Positions 45,846 through 55,644 of a stretch of 64,000 nucleotides of DNA are shown in pieces (position 1 is the first letter of the stretch; each line of letters starts with the position of its first letter). Location of the stretch: contig CAZBSE010000002.1 in NCBI GenBank assembly GCA_964494385.1, forward strand, positions 1-64,000. The letters run 5' to 3'. This DNA comes from CAZBSE01 sp964494385 (GTDB taxonomy: Bacteria; Actinomycetota; Humimicrobiia; Humimicrobiales; Humimicrobiaceae). Under the pieces are notes generated by a model, which was not told where the DNA came from, did no database searches, and saw only the letters and a program-made list of their open reading frames with translations. A program made the position numbers and the translations under genes.

Positions 45846-45951
45846 ATAATTTCTAAAATCTAATTAATTATTTTATGCTCTCAGCATCATGCTCGTTAAA
45901 TCAAAAAGAATACAGTACAATCTTTTATCTAAGGGTAATTATTCAAATTAG

Positions 45952-45980
45952 TTGTGGACTTCTCTAATATTCATTATAAT
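45952..45980 (+). promoter_or_regulatory. Promoter of the acetyltransferase-like gene
   Basis: TTGTGG (45952-45957), a 17-base spacer and a consensus TATAAT (45975-45980) lie 33 bases upstream of the plus-strand start at 46014. Together with the opposed promoter for the lipoprotein gene this accounts for the 264-base divergent spacer; nothing else is seen in it. Confidence 0.6.
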
Positions 45981-46013
45981 TACCACTAAATTTTACATTT
46001 CTTTAAAGGTGAG

Positions 46014-47276
46014 ATGTCTGAATTCCATATTAAAGAACTTGGCGAATATAAGCCGAATTATTTTAATAGCCTGAATTTAAACAAATTAAAAGAGTTTGTA
46101 ATTGTCCCTTACTTTATAGATTGGTACCGGAGCAGCCATTCAAATAAAATATACCCCTTATTCATCCATGAAATTGAATCCCTCAATCCGACATTTTCAA
46201 GGCTGCCGGGGATCTTGAGTAGAAATCCATTTTTTGACCATACACAGATTAAATTTTTCATTGCCTACAGCAACGGCAGACCGGCCGGAAGAATAATGTC
46301 TTTTATTGATTATAATTATAATAAAAGACACAATTTTAAATCTGGCTGGCTGGGTCTGTTTGAATCCATTGAAAATAAAGACCTGGCATTCGGGCTGCTT
46401 GATAAAGCAGTGGATTATCTAAAGAAAAACGGGTGCGGAAAAATAATAGGACCGGCAAAGTTTAATGCCGGGGGTGAAATAGGGCTTCTTGTAGACGGAT
46501 TTGAAAATAAACCGTATTTTTTGGAACCGTATAATGCTCCCTACTATAAAGATATCTTCGAGGAATACGGACTGGCCAAGGAAAACGACTGGTACAGTGT
46601 AGTTACCGATAGTGCTGCTTCCAGAAACTATATGGAAAGAATCGAAAGGGTCCTGCTTAAGATTTCCAATAAAGATAATAAGACACTCAATGAGATAAAT
46701 ATAAGAAATGTAAATTTTAAAGATTTCGGCAATGAAACAGAAAGAATAAAGGAACTCTATAATAATATCTGGGATACCGGAAACCATCCCCAGCAAGTCC
46801 GGATGACCGATGCAGAATTCAATCTGCAGGCATCAGGTATAAAAGCAATATCCATCGAAGATTTAATGTTTATTATAGAAAAGGACAATACCCCTATAGG
46901 AATTTCAATAAACATTCCCGATATAAATGAGGTAATAGAGGATTTTGACAGCAGATGGCCTTATATGCCTTCAAAACGCTTTCTTAACTTAAGAGATTTC
47001 AGCAGAGACATTAAAATTTTTAACTTAATCCGAAAAAAACTTAAAACCGGCGGGCTTGCAAGATTAAGAATATTAATGCTGGGAGTTAAAAAGGAATTCA
47101 GGAAAACAGGTATAGAGTCAAAAATATTTTTTAAGATTAATAAAGATGCCGTCGATTTAGGGTTTAAATATGCCTCTGGCTCACAGATGGCAGATATAAA
47201 TCTGGATATAATAAATCCTATTTTCAGACTGGGTAAAGTCGCCTTTACCTGGAGAGTCTACGGCCTGGACATTTAA
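46014..47276 (+). CDS. GNAT-like acyltransferase family protein of unknown substrate
   Basis: A 420-residue protein of a widespread, poorly characterised family with two GNAT-like halves. Typical segments are FVIVPYFIDWYRSSHSNKIYPL near the N-terminus, the ARPAGRI-like GRPAGRIMSFID, GWLGLFESIENKDLAFGLLDKA, and IIGPAKFNAGGEIGLLVDGFENKPYFLEPYNAPYY. A second acyl-CoA-fold-like region lies near residues 260-410. A GGTG Shine-Dalgarno (AAAGGTGAG) precedes the ATG at 46014. It is one of only a few plus-strand genes and is monocistronic. It converges on yjbQ with a 37-base gap. No substrate can be inferred. Confidence 0.75.
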   Translation: MSEFHIKELGEYKPNYFNSLNLNKLKEFVIVPYFIDWYRSSHSNKIYPLFIHEIESLNPTFSRLPGILSRNPFFDHTQIKFFIAYSNGRPAGRIMSFIDYNYNKRHNFKSGWLGLFESIENKDLAFGLLDKAVDYLKKNGCGKIIGPAKFNAGGEIGLLVDGFENKPYFLEPYNAPYYKDIFEEYGLAKENDWYSVVTDSAASRNYMERIERVLLKISNKDNKTLNEINIRNVNFKDFGNETERIKELYNNIWDTGNHPQQVRMTDAEFNLQASGIKAISIEDLMFIIEKDNTPIGISINIPDINEVIEDFDSRWPYMPSKRFLNLRDFSRDIKIFNLIRKKLKTGGLARLRILMLGVKKEFRKTGIESKIFFKINKDAVDLGFKYASGSQMADINLDIINPIFRLGKVAFTWRVYGLDI

Positions 47277-47313
47277 AAATAATATAAATATTTAAACAGA
47301 TATCCAACTTTTT

Positions 47314-47730
47314 TTATTCTCCCATAACCTGCACAAAAACTTCTCGTGAACGCGGTCTGTTATCATGGTCAATAACTACTATCTGCTGCCATGTGCCCAG
47401 TACTAACCCTCCGCCGGATAGCGGTACGGTAATACCGGGACCCATGAACGTGGCACGTATATGCGAAAATCCATTATCATCACCCCATGTTTGTGAGTGC
47501 CGTGTATGCTTGCCGGCAGAAATAAATTCTTCCAGCTGCTGGCGCACATCTTCTACCAGGGCCGGCTCATATTCCATGGTTGAAACGGAAGCAGTCGATC
47601 CGACAGTAAAAACACCTACCAGCCCGTTCTTTATGCCGGACTTATCGGCAATGTCTTTAACCTGATTGGTAATATTTTTAATATCCGAATATCCTTTTGT
47701 GGATATAGTAATTTTTTCACCAAATACCAT
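47314..47730 (-). CDS. yjbQ: YjbQ family protein (secondary thiamine-phosphate-synthase-like)
   Basis: A 138-residue protein of the UPF0047/YjbQ family. Conserved features are DIKNITNQVKDIADKSGIKNGLV, STASVSTMEYEP, and the His-rich C-terminal block RHSQTWGDDNGFSHIRATFMGPG with GTWQQIVVIDHDNRPR. Members show weak thiamine-phosphate synthase activity in some assays, but the physiological role is unclear. It follows the branched-chain amino acid cluster after a spacer of 109 bases. Confidence 0.92.
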   Translation of the reverse strand: MVFGEKITISTKGYSDIKNITNQVKDIADKSGIKNGLVGVFTVGSTASVSTMEYEPALVEDVRQQLEEFISAGKHTRHSQTWGDDNGFSHIRATFMGPGITVPLSGGGLVLGTWQQIVVIDHDNRPRSREVFVQVMGE

Positions 47731-47839
47731 AAGGCTTTCTCCTTGCTTTGATTGATTTTAATAGGTAATCTGATTCTTTTAAAAATATGAAAAATTATAT
47801 ATATTCTAAATAGTTGTCTTTATTTTGCCATCTTCAAGT

Positions 47840-49429
47840 TTATTCTTTTTCTTCCACATGCATCAGCCCGTATATTATACTGTCTTCCAGGGCCTGCCAG
47901 CTGGCTTCGATTATATTTTCAGATACCCCTATGGTGCCCCAGGTCTTCTCGCCGTCAGAAGATTCAATTAGAACTCTAACCATTGCCCTGGTCCCCTTCT
48001 TCTCATTCAGTACCCTAACCTTAAAGTCTGTAAGAGCAATTTTTGACAGTGCCGGATAACAGCTCCTTATTGCCTTTCTCAGTGCACTGTCCAGGGCGTT
48101 AACCGGGCCGTTCCCTTCAGCGGTCTCGATTATCTTATTATTGTCTATAAGAACCTTGACCGTAGCCTCTGACAGCATTCTTCCGTCTTCTTTTTTCTCG
48201 TTTAGCACCCTGAAGCTTTCAAGTTTAAAAAATTTCTTTTTTAAACCGGATATTTCCTTTACCAGCAGTTCGAAACTTCCGTCAGCAGCCTCAAACTGAT
48301 AACCTTTATGCTCCATATTTTGAATTCGATTCAATATCTCACTTACCTTCTCCAGATCATCTTCAAGGTCGATCCCAAATTCTTTTGCTTTTAGAATTAT
48401 AGATTTTTTGCCGGAAAGTTCCGAAATCAGTATTTCTCTTGTATTACCTACCGTTTCGGGATATACATGTTCAAATGCCTCTGATAATTTACTTACTCCG
48501 CTTACGTGCATCCCGCCTTTATGTTTGAAAGCATTACGCCCTACAAACGGCTGGCTCGGGTTTGAAATCTGATTGGCAGTTTCATTTATAAACCTTGAAA
48601 GGCTGGTCAAATGCTTCAGGCTGCCTTCCTTTAAACAGTACTTCTTTAATTTAATCTCCAGATTGGGGATTACCTGGCACAGGTCCGCATTGCCGCATCT
48701 CTCACCATAGCCGTTTATTGTCCCATGGACCATTTTTATTCCCTTTTTTACAGCTATTACCGTATTGGCAACGGCACAGCCGCTGTCATTATGAAAATGC
48801 ACCCCCAGGGTAGTCTTAATCTGCCTGTTTACCTTATCGATTATCTCTATGACATCATCCGGGAGCATTCCTCCGTTTGTATCACATAGGCATAAATAAT
48901 CGGCCCCGGCTTCCAGAGCTGCATTTAAAGTTTTCAGTGCATACTGCGGATTTTCCTTAAAGCCGTCAAAAAAATGCTCGGCATCAAAAATCACTTCGGG
49001 AAAATATTTTTTTAAATATTCTATGGTATCAGAAATCATGCTTAAATTATTTTCCAGCGCGGTCTCTATGACCTTTTCGGCATGAAGAGATGATGATTTA
49101 CCCACAATACAGACAGCATCGGCACCTGAATTAATTAATTGTTTTAAATTACTGTCCTCTGCTGCAGTTATATTCTTATACCTGGTCATCCCGAATGCAA
49201 CTATTTTGGAGTATTTATATTTTTTATTCTTAAGTTCCTTAAATAACTCCATTTCCTTTGGATTTGAAGCAGGGAACCCAACCTCTATATAGTCAATTCC
49301 TATATCATCAAACCTGTCTATTATCTGCAGCTTATCATTGACTGAAAAAGATATATCAGCCCTTTGTGCACCATCTCTTAAGGTAGTGTCATATATATAT
49401 ATTCTGTTTTTTTCTTTCTTGCTCAGCAT
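47840..49429 (-). CDS. cimA: (R)-citramalate synthase
   Basis: A 529-residue acyl-transferase of the DRE-TIM metallolyase family. The start (IYIYDTTLRDGAQRADISFSVNDKLQI) and length are those of the CimA group, not LeuA. LGVHFHNDSGCAVANT and GTINGYGERCGNADL carry the metal-binding His residues, and the last 140 residues are the allosteric LeuA-dimer domain. It condenses pyruvate and acetyl-CoA to citramalate, giving isoleucine without threonine deaminase. The gene begins right after leuD ends, at the 3' end of the cluster. Confidence 0.93.
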   Translation of the reverse strand: MLSKKEKNRIYIYDTTLRDGAQRADISFSVNDKLQIIDRFDDIGIDYIEVGFPASNPKEMELFKELKNKKYKYSKIVAFGMTRYKNITAAEDSNLKQLINSGADAVCIVGKSSSLHAEKVIETALENNLSMISDTIEYLKKYFPEVIFDAEHFFDGFKENPQYALKTLNAALEAGADYLCLCDTNGGMLPDDVIEIIDKVNRQIKTTLGVHFHNDSGCAVANTVIAVKKGIKMVHGTINGYGERCGNADLCQVIPNLEIKLKKYCLKEGSLKHLTSLSRFINETANQISNPSQPFVGRNAFKHKGGMHVSGVSKLSEAFEHVYPETVGNTREILISELSGKKSIILKAKEFGIDLEDDLEKVSEILNRIQNMEHKGYQFEAADGSFELLVKEISGLKKKFFKLESFRVLNEKKEDGRMLSEATVKVLIDNNKIIETAEGNGPVNALDSALRKAIRSCYPALSKIALTDFKVRVLNEKKGTRAMVRVLIESSDGEKTWGTIGVSENIIEASWQALEDSIIYGLMHVEEKE

Positions 49430-49924
49430 TTATCTTCCTTTATTCTCTCTGGTAAAATTAATATAACCGCCGCTTATTATTATTTTCTGTATAAATTCAG
49501 GAAGCGGATTTATATTAAAGATTTTATTTCCGGTAATATCTTTAATCTTACCGCTGCTTAAATCTATTTCAACTTCATCCCCGTCTTTTATAAAATCGGC
49601 TGCCTCCGCGCTTGTCACCACCGGAAGTCCTATGTTTATAGCATTTCTAAAAAATATACGGGCAAATGATTCCGCAATCACTGCTTTTACACCACTGGCC
49701 TTAATGGATATAGGTGCATGTTCCCTGGAAGATCCGCATCCAAAATTGCTGCCAGCAGCTATTATTTTTCTTTCCTTTACCTTCTCTTTAAAATCTTTAT
49801 CCATGTCTTCAAAGCAATGCAGGGCCAATTCTTTATCTTCGGTAGTATTAAGGTATCTGGCCGGTATTATTGCATCAGTATCAACATTATTTCCATATTT
49901 TATAACTTTTCCCCTTATCATCAT
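49430..49924 (-). CDS. leuD: 3-isopropylmalate/citramalate dehydratase small subunit
   Basis: A 164-residue swivelling domain of the aconitase superfamily (short, LeuD2/archaeal type). Landmarks are GKVIKYGNNVDTDAIIPARYL, AGSNFGCGSSREHAPISIKASGV and FRNAINIGLPVV. It partners with LeuC, whose stop it overlaps by four bases (ATGA), implying translational coupling. With both leuA and cimA in the cluster it may serve isopropylmalate and citramalate alike. Confidence 0.94.
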   Translation of the reverse strand: MMIRGKVIKYGNNVDTDAIIPARYLNTTEDKELALHCFEDMDKDFKEKVKERKIIAAGSNFGCGSSREHAPISIKASGVKAVIAESFARIFFRNAINIGLPVVTSAEAADFIKDGDEVEIDLSSGKIKDITGNKIFNINPLPEFIQKIIISGGYINFTRENKGR

Positions 49925-51201
49925 TGCATAACCTCCTCAGGTGTAGCTATTCTGCCTGCTATTGCAGAGGCAGCAGCTACCGCCGGTCCGCTTAGATATA
50001 CTTCACTTTTTGGGTGCCCCATCCTTCCCACAAAATTTCTATTGGTTGTGGATACTGCTCTTTCACCTTCCGCAAGTACGCCCATATGGCCTCCCAGGCA
50101 GGGTCCGCAGGTCGGAGTGCTCACCACACAGCCGGATTTTATAAAAATTTCTATATACCCTCTTTTTAATGCTTCCAGATATATGCTCTGGGTAGCAGGA
50201 ATTATTATGGTTCTTAAATTACCATTTACTTCCCTTCCGCTTAAAATTTCTGCTGCAATTTTTAAATCGTCGATTCTTCCATTGGTGCATGAACCTATTA
50301 CCACCTGATCTATGACAATATTTCTTAAATTTTTTGCATTTCTTGCATTTGATGGAAGATGAGGAGCTGCCACCTGTAATTCTATTTCTGAACAATCTAT
50401 GTTGTATATCTTTTCATATTCCGCATCAGGATCGCTTTTAAATATCTTATAATCTCTATCTGATCTTACTTTTAAATATTCCCTGGTTACCCTGTCAACC
50501 TCAAAAATTCCAAATTTACCCCCTGCCTCTATGGCCATGTTGGACATTGTAAATCTTGAATCTATGGACAATTTTTTTATTGCAGGACCGGTAAACTCCA
50601 TAGATTTGTATAATGCACCATCCACCCCTATGAGACCTATGGTATAAAGTATCAGATCCTTGCCTGTTACCCATTTCTTTAAGTTGCCGCTGTATATGAA
50701 TTTTATTGTCCCGGGTATCATGAACCATAATTTGCCCGTAGCCATTGCCACAGCAACATCCGTGCTTCCCACACCTGTTGAAGCCGCTCCAATGGCTCCG
50801 TAGGTACAAGTGTGTGAGTCTGCACCTATTATAAGATTGCCGGGCAGTACCAGACCCAGTTCGGGGAGAAGTGCATGTTCGATACCCATCTTACCCACTT
50901 CAAAATAATTTTTAATACCTTGCTCCCTGGCGAATTCTTTCATAAATTTACACTGCTGTGCCGATTTTATATCCTTATTGGGAGCAAAATGATCAGGGAC
51001 CACCACCACTTTTTCCCTGTCAAAAACATTTCTGGCGCCAATTTTATTAAATTCCTCTATGGCAATAGGCAACGTGATGTCATTGCCCAGTACAATATCT
51101 ACATCTGCATTTACTATTTCACCCGCGTGAACATAATCTCTACTACAGTGATTGGCAAGTATTTTCTGCGCAATTGTTTGCGGTTTATTTTTAACATTCA
51201 A
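49921..51201 (-). CDS. leuC: 3-isopropylmalate/citramalate dehydratase large subunit
   Basis: A 426-residue aconitase-family subunit that holds a [4Fe-4S] cluster. The three cysteine ligands are in VIGSCTNGRIDDL and TPTCGPCLGGHMG; GADSHTCTYGAIGAASTGVGSTD is also conserved. The length (about 420 residues) is the shorter LeuC2/archaeal-type, distinct from the 470-residue enterobacterial form. It lies between leuA and leuD. Confidence 0.95.
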   Translation of the reverse strand: MNVKNKPQTIAQKILANHCSRDYVHAGEIVNADVDIVLGNDITLPIAIEEFNKIGARNVFDREKVVVVPDHFAPNKDIKSAQQCKFMKEFAREQGIKNYFEVGKMGIEHALLPELGLVLPGNLIIGADSHTCTYGAIGAASTGVGSTDVAVAMATGKLWFMIPGTIKFIYSGNLKKWVTGKDLILYTIGLIGVDGALYKSMEFTGPAIKKLSIDSRFTMSNMAIEAGGKFGIFEVDRVTREYLKVRSDRDYKIFKSDPDAEYEKIYNIDCSEIELQVAAPHLPSNARNAKNLRNIVIDQVVIGSCTNGRIDDLKIAAEILSGREVNGNLRTIIIPATQSIYLEALKRGYIEIFIKSGCVVSTPTCGPCLGGHMGVLAEGERAVSTTNRNFVGRMGHPKSEVYLSGPAVAAASAIAGRIATPEEVMQ

Positions 51202-51239
51202 TTTTACAGTTACCTTTCCCGTTCATAATAATTATAATT

Positions 51240-52763
51240 TTAATCTATACGATCATCTGATTTTTCGATTATTCTGTTCATGGCGTCGATATAAGCTTTT
51301 ATACTGGCCTCTACTATATCCGTACTTATGCTGCTGCCCATTACCTCCGTACCGTCGGCACTTACTACTATTTTAACCGAACCCAGCGCATCCTTGCCTC
51401 CGGAAACAGCTTCTATATTATATTCGGTCAGTTTTGCATTTATTTTTGTTATCTTGTCAATAGCCTTGAATGAAGCGTCTATAGGACCGTCGCCTTTCGA
51501 AGTGCTCCTGTAAGTCTTACCTTTTATCTCTATGTTTACAGTAGAACTGGCCCGGACATCCGACCCGCTTTGAACACTGTAATTTTTAAGCAGGAAATGT
51601 TCCTTAACTTCCCTTAATTCATTCTCTACTATAGCCCTTACATCTTGATCATTTATGGCACCTTTTTTCTCTGCAAGGTCTTTAAATCTTTCAAAAGTTT
51701 TCTCCAGATCCTCTTCCTTTAACTGAATACCTATTTCGGTTAATCTTTTCTTAAACGCATGCCGGCCCGAATGCTTACCCAGTACCAGTCTGGATGATTT
51801 AAGGCCAATATCCTCGGGTTTTATTATTTCATAAGTGGACCTGTCCTTTAACATTCCGTCCTGGTGTATCCCTGCTTCATGACTGAATGCATTCTTACCA
51901 ACAATTGCTTTATTCGGTGCGATAACATAACCGGTAAGAGATCTCACGATGCTGCTGGTCCTTATAATTTCACCTATATTAATATCAGTGTATACTCCAA
52001 GATCCTTTTTTCGAGTATCGATAATCATAGCTATTTCTTCCAGTGACGCATTACCGGCTCTCTCGCCTATGCCATTTACCGCACACTCAACCTGCCTTAC
52101 TCCGTGTTTTATGGCCGTAAGTGAATTGGCAACAGCGAGTCCCAAATCATTATGGCAGTGCACACTTACTATAACTTTTTCTATTCCCCCTGTTTTTTCG
52201 AAAATATAATCTATCATGTCTCCAAATTCATCAGGAATAGCATATCCTACCGTATCGGGGATATTTATAACCCTGGCACCGCTTTTAATTACCGCTTCAA
52301 ACAGTTTGCAGAGGAAGTCCCAGTCACTCCTGGTTGCATCCATAGCTGAAAATTCAACTATATCTGTATATTTGAGACTTCTTTTTACGGCTTCTTCCGC
52401 AAGCTCTATTACTTCTTCCCTGCTTTTTTTCAGCTGGTACCGCAAATGAATATCGGACGAGGATATAAAAGTATGTATCACTGGCTGTTCCGCACCCTTT
52501 AAAGCCTCGCCGGCTGTATCTATATCTTTAGGATTTGCCCTGGCCAGCGCTGCAATCCTTCTACCTTTAATCTTACCCGATAATTTAATTACCGATTCAA
52601 AATCACTCCTTGATGATATCGGAAAACCGGCTTCTATTATATCCACATTTAATCTGGAAAGCTGCTCCGCTATATCTAATTTTTCTTTGGTGTTCAGGTG
52701 GATACCGGGTGCCTGTTCACCGTCTCTCAATGTGGTATCAAATATATAAATTTTATTTTCCAT
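51240..52763 (-). CDS. leuA: 2-isopropylmalate synthase
   Basis: A 507-residue enzyme that condenses 2-ketoisovalerate with acetyl-CoA, the first step to leucine. It has the N-terminal TIM barrel (FDTTLRDGEQAPGIHLNTKEKL, SVHCHNDLGLAVANSL, VECAVNGIGERAGNASLEE, AFSHEAGIHQDGML) and the C-terminal leucine-sensing domain (KGDGPIDASFKAIDKI onward). It is the classic LeuA type, clearly different from the CimA paralogue in the same cluster. It lies between serA and leuC. Confidence 0.95.
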   Translation of the reverse strand: MENKIYIFDTTLRDGEQAPGIHLNTKEKLDIAEQLSRLNVDIIEAGFPISSRSDFESVIKLSGKIKGRRIAALARANPKDIDTAGEALKGAEQPVIHTFISSSDIHLRYQLKKSREEVIELAEEAVKRSLKYTDIVEFSAMDATRSDWDFLCKLFEAVIKSGARVINIPDTVGYAIPDEFGDMIDYIFEKTGGIEKVIVSVHCHNDLGLAVANSLTAIKHGVRQVECAVNGIGERAGNASLEEIAMIIDTRKKDLGVYTDINIGEIIRTSSIVRSLTGYVIAPNKAIVGKNAFSHEAGIHQDGMLKDRSTYEIIKPEDIGLKSSRLVLGKHSGRHAFKKRLTEIGIQLKEEDLEKTFERFKDLAEKKGAINDQDVRAIVENELREVKEHFLLKNYSVQSGSDVRASSTVNIEIKGKTYRSTSKGDGPIDASFKAIDKITKINAKLTEYNIEAVSGGKDALGSVKIVVSADGTEVMGSSISTDIVEASIKAYIDAMNRIIEKSDDRID

Positions 52764-52809
52764 TGAAATCCGCTGACCTTTGCAATATTAAATTTATAAA
52801 AATTTTTAT

Positions 52810-54399
52810 TTAATAAAGAGTTACAATTTTGATATTTTTAAAACCAGAAAACTTTTTGAAATCTTTTAACATTTCAGGAGTTACTTCATTATCCAGATTC
52901 AGGCCCATTACAGCATCTCCGCTCATCTTCTTTCTTCCCACATGCATAGATGCAATATTTACCTTCAATCTGCCAAAAGCAGTTCCGATTTTTCCGATTT
53001 GTCCCGGTATATCTCTGTATCTTAAAAAAGACATATATTTTGACGGGACCATATCTATCTCAAATTTATCAATTGCTATAAACCTTGGAGTGTTCTTTTT
53101 ACCGGTAATGGTACCTGAAATGGAAAGTTCGCTATCCTTTCCTTTACCCTCCAGTGTAATAAGGTTTATAAAATCTTTTGATTCACTGCTCTTTAGGATC
53201 TTTACCTTAAGGCCCATCTCTCTCGTTATCAGATCAACATTTACCAGATTGACATTTTCCGCTGAGTACCTTTCCAGTATTTTTACCAGTATCATAGAAG
53301 TTAGAATCCTTACATCATATTCAGATACTTTTCCGTAATAACCTATCTTTAGACTATCCAGATTTCCTTCAAATATATTTATAAACAAGCTGCCCAGATT
53401 TTCACACAATTCGAAGAAAGGTTGTAAAATTTCCATCAGTTCCGATCTTATTGCCGGCGCATTCACCGGAAAGGCCGCTGTCCTTCCATTCAGGACATCT
53501 ATCACCTGATCTGCTATTACAATACCTGCCCTGTTCTGCGCTTCCGCAGTTGAGGCTCCCAGATGCGGTGTACATATGGATTCCTCAAGTTTAAATACGG
53601 GAGAATCAATACATGGCTCCTTCTCGTAAACATCCAGTGCCGCTCCGCCTATCTGGCCTTCTTCAATGGATTCAGCAAGATCCTTTTCCACTACTATTCC
53701 GCCCCTGGCCACGTTCAGTATCATAGTTCCCTTTTTCATTTTAAAAAACTCTTTTTTATCAAACATTCCCAGGGTATTTTTATTTTTAGGCAAATGTATG
53801 GAAATAAAATCGGCTTCCCTGTACACATCTTCCAGCTTGTCTGCCTTTTTTATTTCCAGCTGCTTGAATCTATCTTCGGATACAAAGGGGTCATACACAA
53901 TTACCTTCATACCCAGTCCTATGATTTTCTTAGCAACCAGACCTCCTATCTGTCCGAAGCCTACAATTCCCAGTGTTTTACCCTCCAGTTCAATACCCTT
54001 GAATTTTGATTTTTCCCATTTTTTATTTTTAAGAGAAAAATTAGCCTGGGGAATTTTTCTGGCCAGAGAAAGCATAAGGGCCAGAGTATGCTCTGCCACG
54101 GTAACTGCATTGCTGGCTGGTGCATTTACCACTATAATACCTTTCTTGGTAGCTGCCGAAACATCTATATTGTCGACTCCTATACCTGCTCTTCCGATAA
54201 TTTCCAGCCTGTCGGCATCCTCGATAATATCAGCTGTAAGTTTTGTGGCACTTCTGATTATGATGGCGCTGGCACCTTTAATATCCTTCTTTAATTTCTC
54301 GGGAGTCAGACCCTTTCTCTCCTTTATCGTAAACTGAGTCTCCAATTTTTTTCTGGCTTCGGCTGAAATACCATCTGTAATCAATATTGTTTTATTCAT
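52810..54399 (-). CDS. serA: D-3-phosphoglycerate dehydrogenase (long, ACT-domain form)
   Basis: A 529-residue NAD-dependent dehydrogenase that starts serine synthesis. Key parts are IGRAGIGVDNIDVSAATKKG, the dinucleotide fold GKTLGIVGFGQIGGLVAKK, catalytic Arg in NVARGGIVVEKDL, Glu in DVYEKEP and His in CTPHLGASTAEAQ. The intervening ASB domain and the C-terminal ACT domain (IPGQIGKIGTAFGRLKVNIASMHVGR) show the serine-regulated long form, as in Mycobacterium. A class V aminotransferase gene lies 13 bases upstream. Confidence 0.96.
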   Translation of the reverse strand: MNKTILITDGISAEARKKLETQFTIKERKGLTPEKLKKDIKGASAIIIRSATKLTADIIEDADRLEIIGRAGIGVDNIDVSAATKKGIIVVNAPASNAVTVAEHTLALMLSLARKIPQANFSLKNKKWEKSKFKGIELEGKTLGIVGFGQIGGLVAKKIIGLGMKVIVYDPFVSEDRFKQLEIKKADKLEDVYREADFISIHLPKNKNTLGMFDKKEFFKMKKGTMILNVARGGIVVEKDLAESIEEGQIGGAALDVYEKEPCIDSPVFKLEESICTPHLGASTAEAQNRAGIVIADQVIDVLNGRTAAFPVNAPAIRSELMEILQPFFELCENLGSLFINIFEGNLDSLKIGYYGKVSEYDVRILTSMILVKILERYSAENVNLVNVDLITREMGLKVKILKSSESKDFINLITLEGKGKDSELSISGTITGKKNTPRFIAIDKFEIDMVPSKYMSFLRYRDIPGQIGKIGTAFGRLKVNIASMHVGRKKMSGDAVMGLNLDNEVTPEMLKDFKKFSGFKNIKIVTLY

Positions 54400-54412
54400 C
54401 TTCTACCCTTAT

Positions 54413-55579
54413 CTAATCATTTAAATAATTATTTTTTATAAAAATTTTTTCCGCCTCTGCGGTGCCTGCTCCAAATTCAAATTTATATCCAAGCTCGTTT
54501 AAAGCAATCTCCAGTGCTGCCACTGCTATAATGGTATCAAAAATTCCGAAATATCCCAGATTTCCAATTCTTATGATCTTCCCTGCCACTTTTCCCTGTC
54601 CCCCGGCAATGGTGACCCCGTACTTTACTCTCATAATCCGTGTTAGTTCCTTGGCATTAACTCCATCGGGAATCATAACAGACGTTACCGAAAAGCCTCT
54701 TTTGTTTTCATCTTTTACAAAAAGCTTCAGCCCCAATTTTTCTACTGCCTTCTGTGTTGCCAGTGCCAGTACCCGGTGCCTTCCAAATACTTTCTCCAGA
54801 CTTTCTTCAAATAGCATATCGAGAGCCTTATTTAAGGCCACAACTATGGATATTCCAGGTGTCCATGGTGTCTGGGGAGGTGTTTTCTGTGAATAATCCT
54901 TAGCCGCAGCAAGGTCAAAATAAAAACAGGGAATATCTGATTTTTCATTAAATTTCCATGCTTTTTCGCTTACACTTATGAATGCAACTCCTGTCGGGGC
55001 ACTTAATCCTTTCTGGGACCCTCCGATCACAATGTCCAGACCCCACTCGTCTGTCCTCAAATCCGATGCTACCAGACCGCTTATTGCATCCACGATAAGA
55101 ATTGCGGGATAACTTTTTACAATATTGCCTATGGCTTTTATATCATTTATGGCACCGGTCGATGTTTCACTGAATTGAACCATTACTCCCTTAATATCAG
55201 GTTCGTCATCAAGGGCTTTTTTAATATCTTCGGGATTAGCTGCATCTCCCCACTCATAATCAAGTGAAATAACCTCCAGACCGAACATGCTGCTGATCTT
55301 CTTAAATCTTTCTCCAAAGTTTCCAATACTTGCCACCAGTACCTTATCCCCTCTGGAAAAAAAGTTTGTTACTCCCGCTTCCATAGCGCCCGTTCCCGAA
55401 GAAGTGAGTATAAAAATATCATTTTTAGTTTTAAAAAGTTTTTTTAACTTTTCGGTTACCTCCATAAATACTTTCGAAAACTCCGGAGACCGGTGGTGCA
55501 TAAGAGGCTTTGCATGCTCCATAAGCACCTCTTCAGATATAGGTGTAGGTCCCGGAGTCATTATATATTTTTTGATCAT
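54413..55579 (-). CDS. Class V aminotransferase, serine-pyruvate/alanine-glyoxylate type
   Basis: A 388-residue PLP enzyme. The PLP lysine lies in GGSQKGLSAPTGVAF, with TSSGTGAMEAGVTNFFSRGDKVLV (phosphate loop) and the start MTPGPTPISEEVLMEHAKPLMHHRSPEF, typical of serine-pyruvate/alanine-glyoxylate or serine-glyoxylate enzymes. No serC-type gene is visible; position directly upstream of serA suggests it may transaminate phosphohydroxypyruvate or hydroxypyruvate, but that is inference. Full length, no anomalies. Confidence 0.88.
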   Translation of the reverse strand: MIKKYIMTPGPTPISEEVLMEHAKPLMHHRSPEFSKVFMEVTEKLKKLFKTKNDIFILTSSGTGAMEAGVTNFFSRGDKVLVASIGNFGERFKKISSMFGLEVISLDYEWGDAANPEDIKKALDDEPDIKGVMVQFSETSTGAINDIKAIGNIVKSYPAILIVDAISGLVASDLRTDEWGLDIVIGGSQKGLSAPTGVAFISVSEKAWKFNEKSDIPCFYFDLAAAKDYSQKTPPQTPWTPGISIVVALNKALDMLFEESLEKVFGRHRVLALATQKAVEKLGLKLFVKDENKRGFSVTSVMIPDGVNAKELTRIMRVKYGVTIAGGQGKVAGKIIRIGNLGYFGIFDTIIAVAALEIALNELGYKFEFGAGTAEAEKIFIKNNYLND

Positions 55580-55644
55580 TTTGATTGCCCCTTTCGAACA
55601 ATTTTATAATGAACATACTTTATTAATATATAATCCTATGCAAA

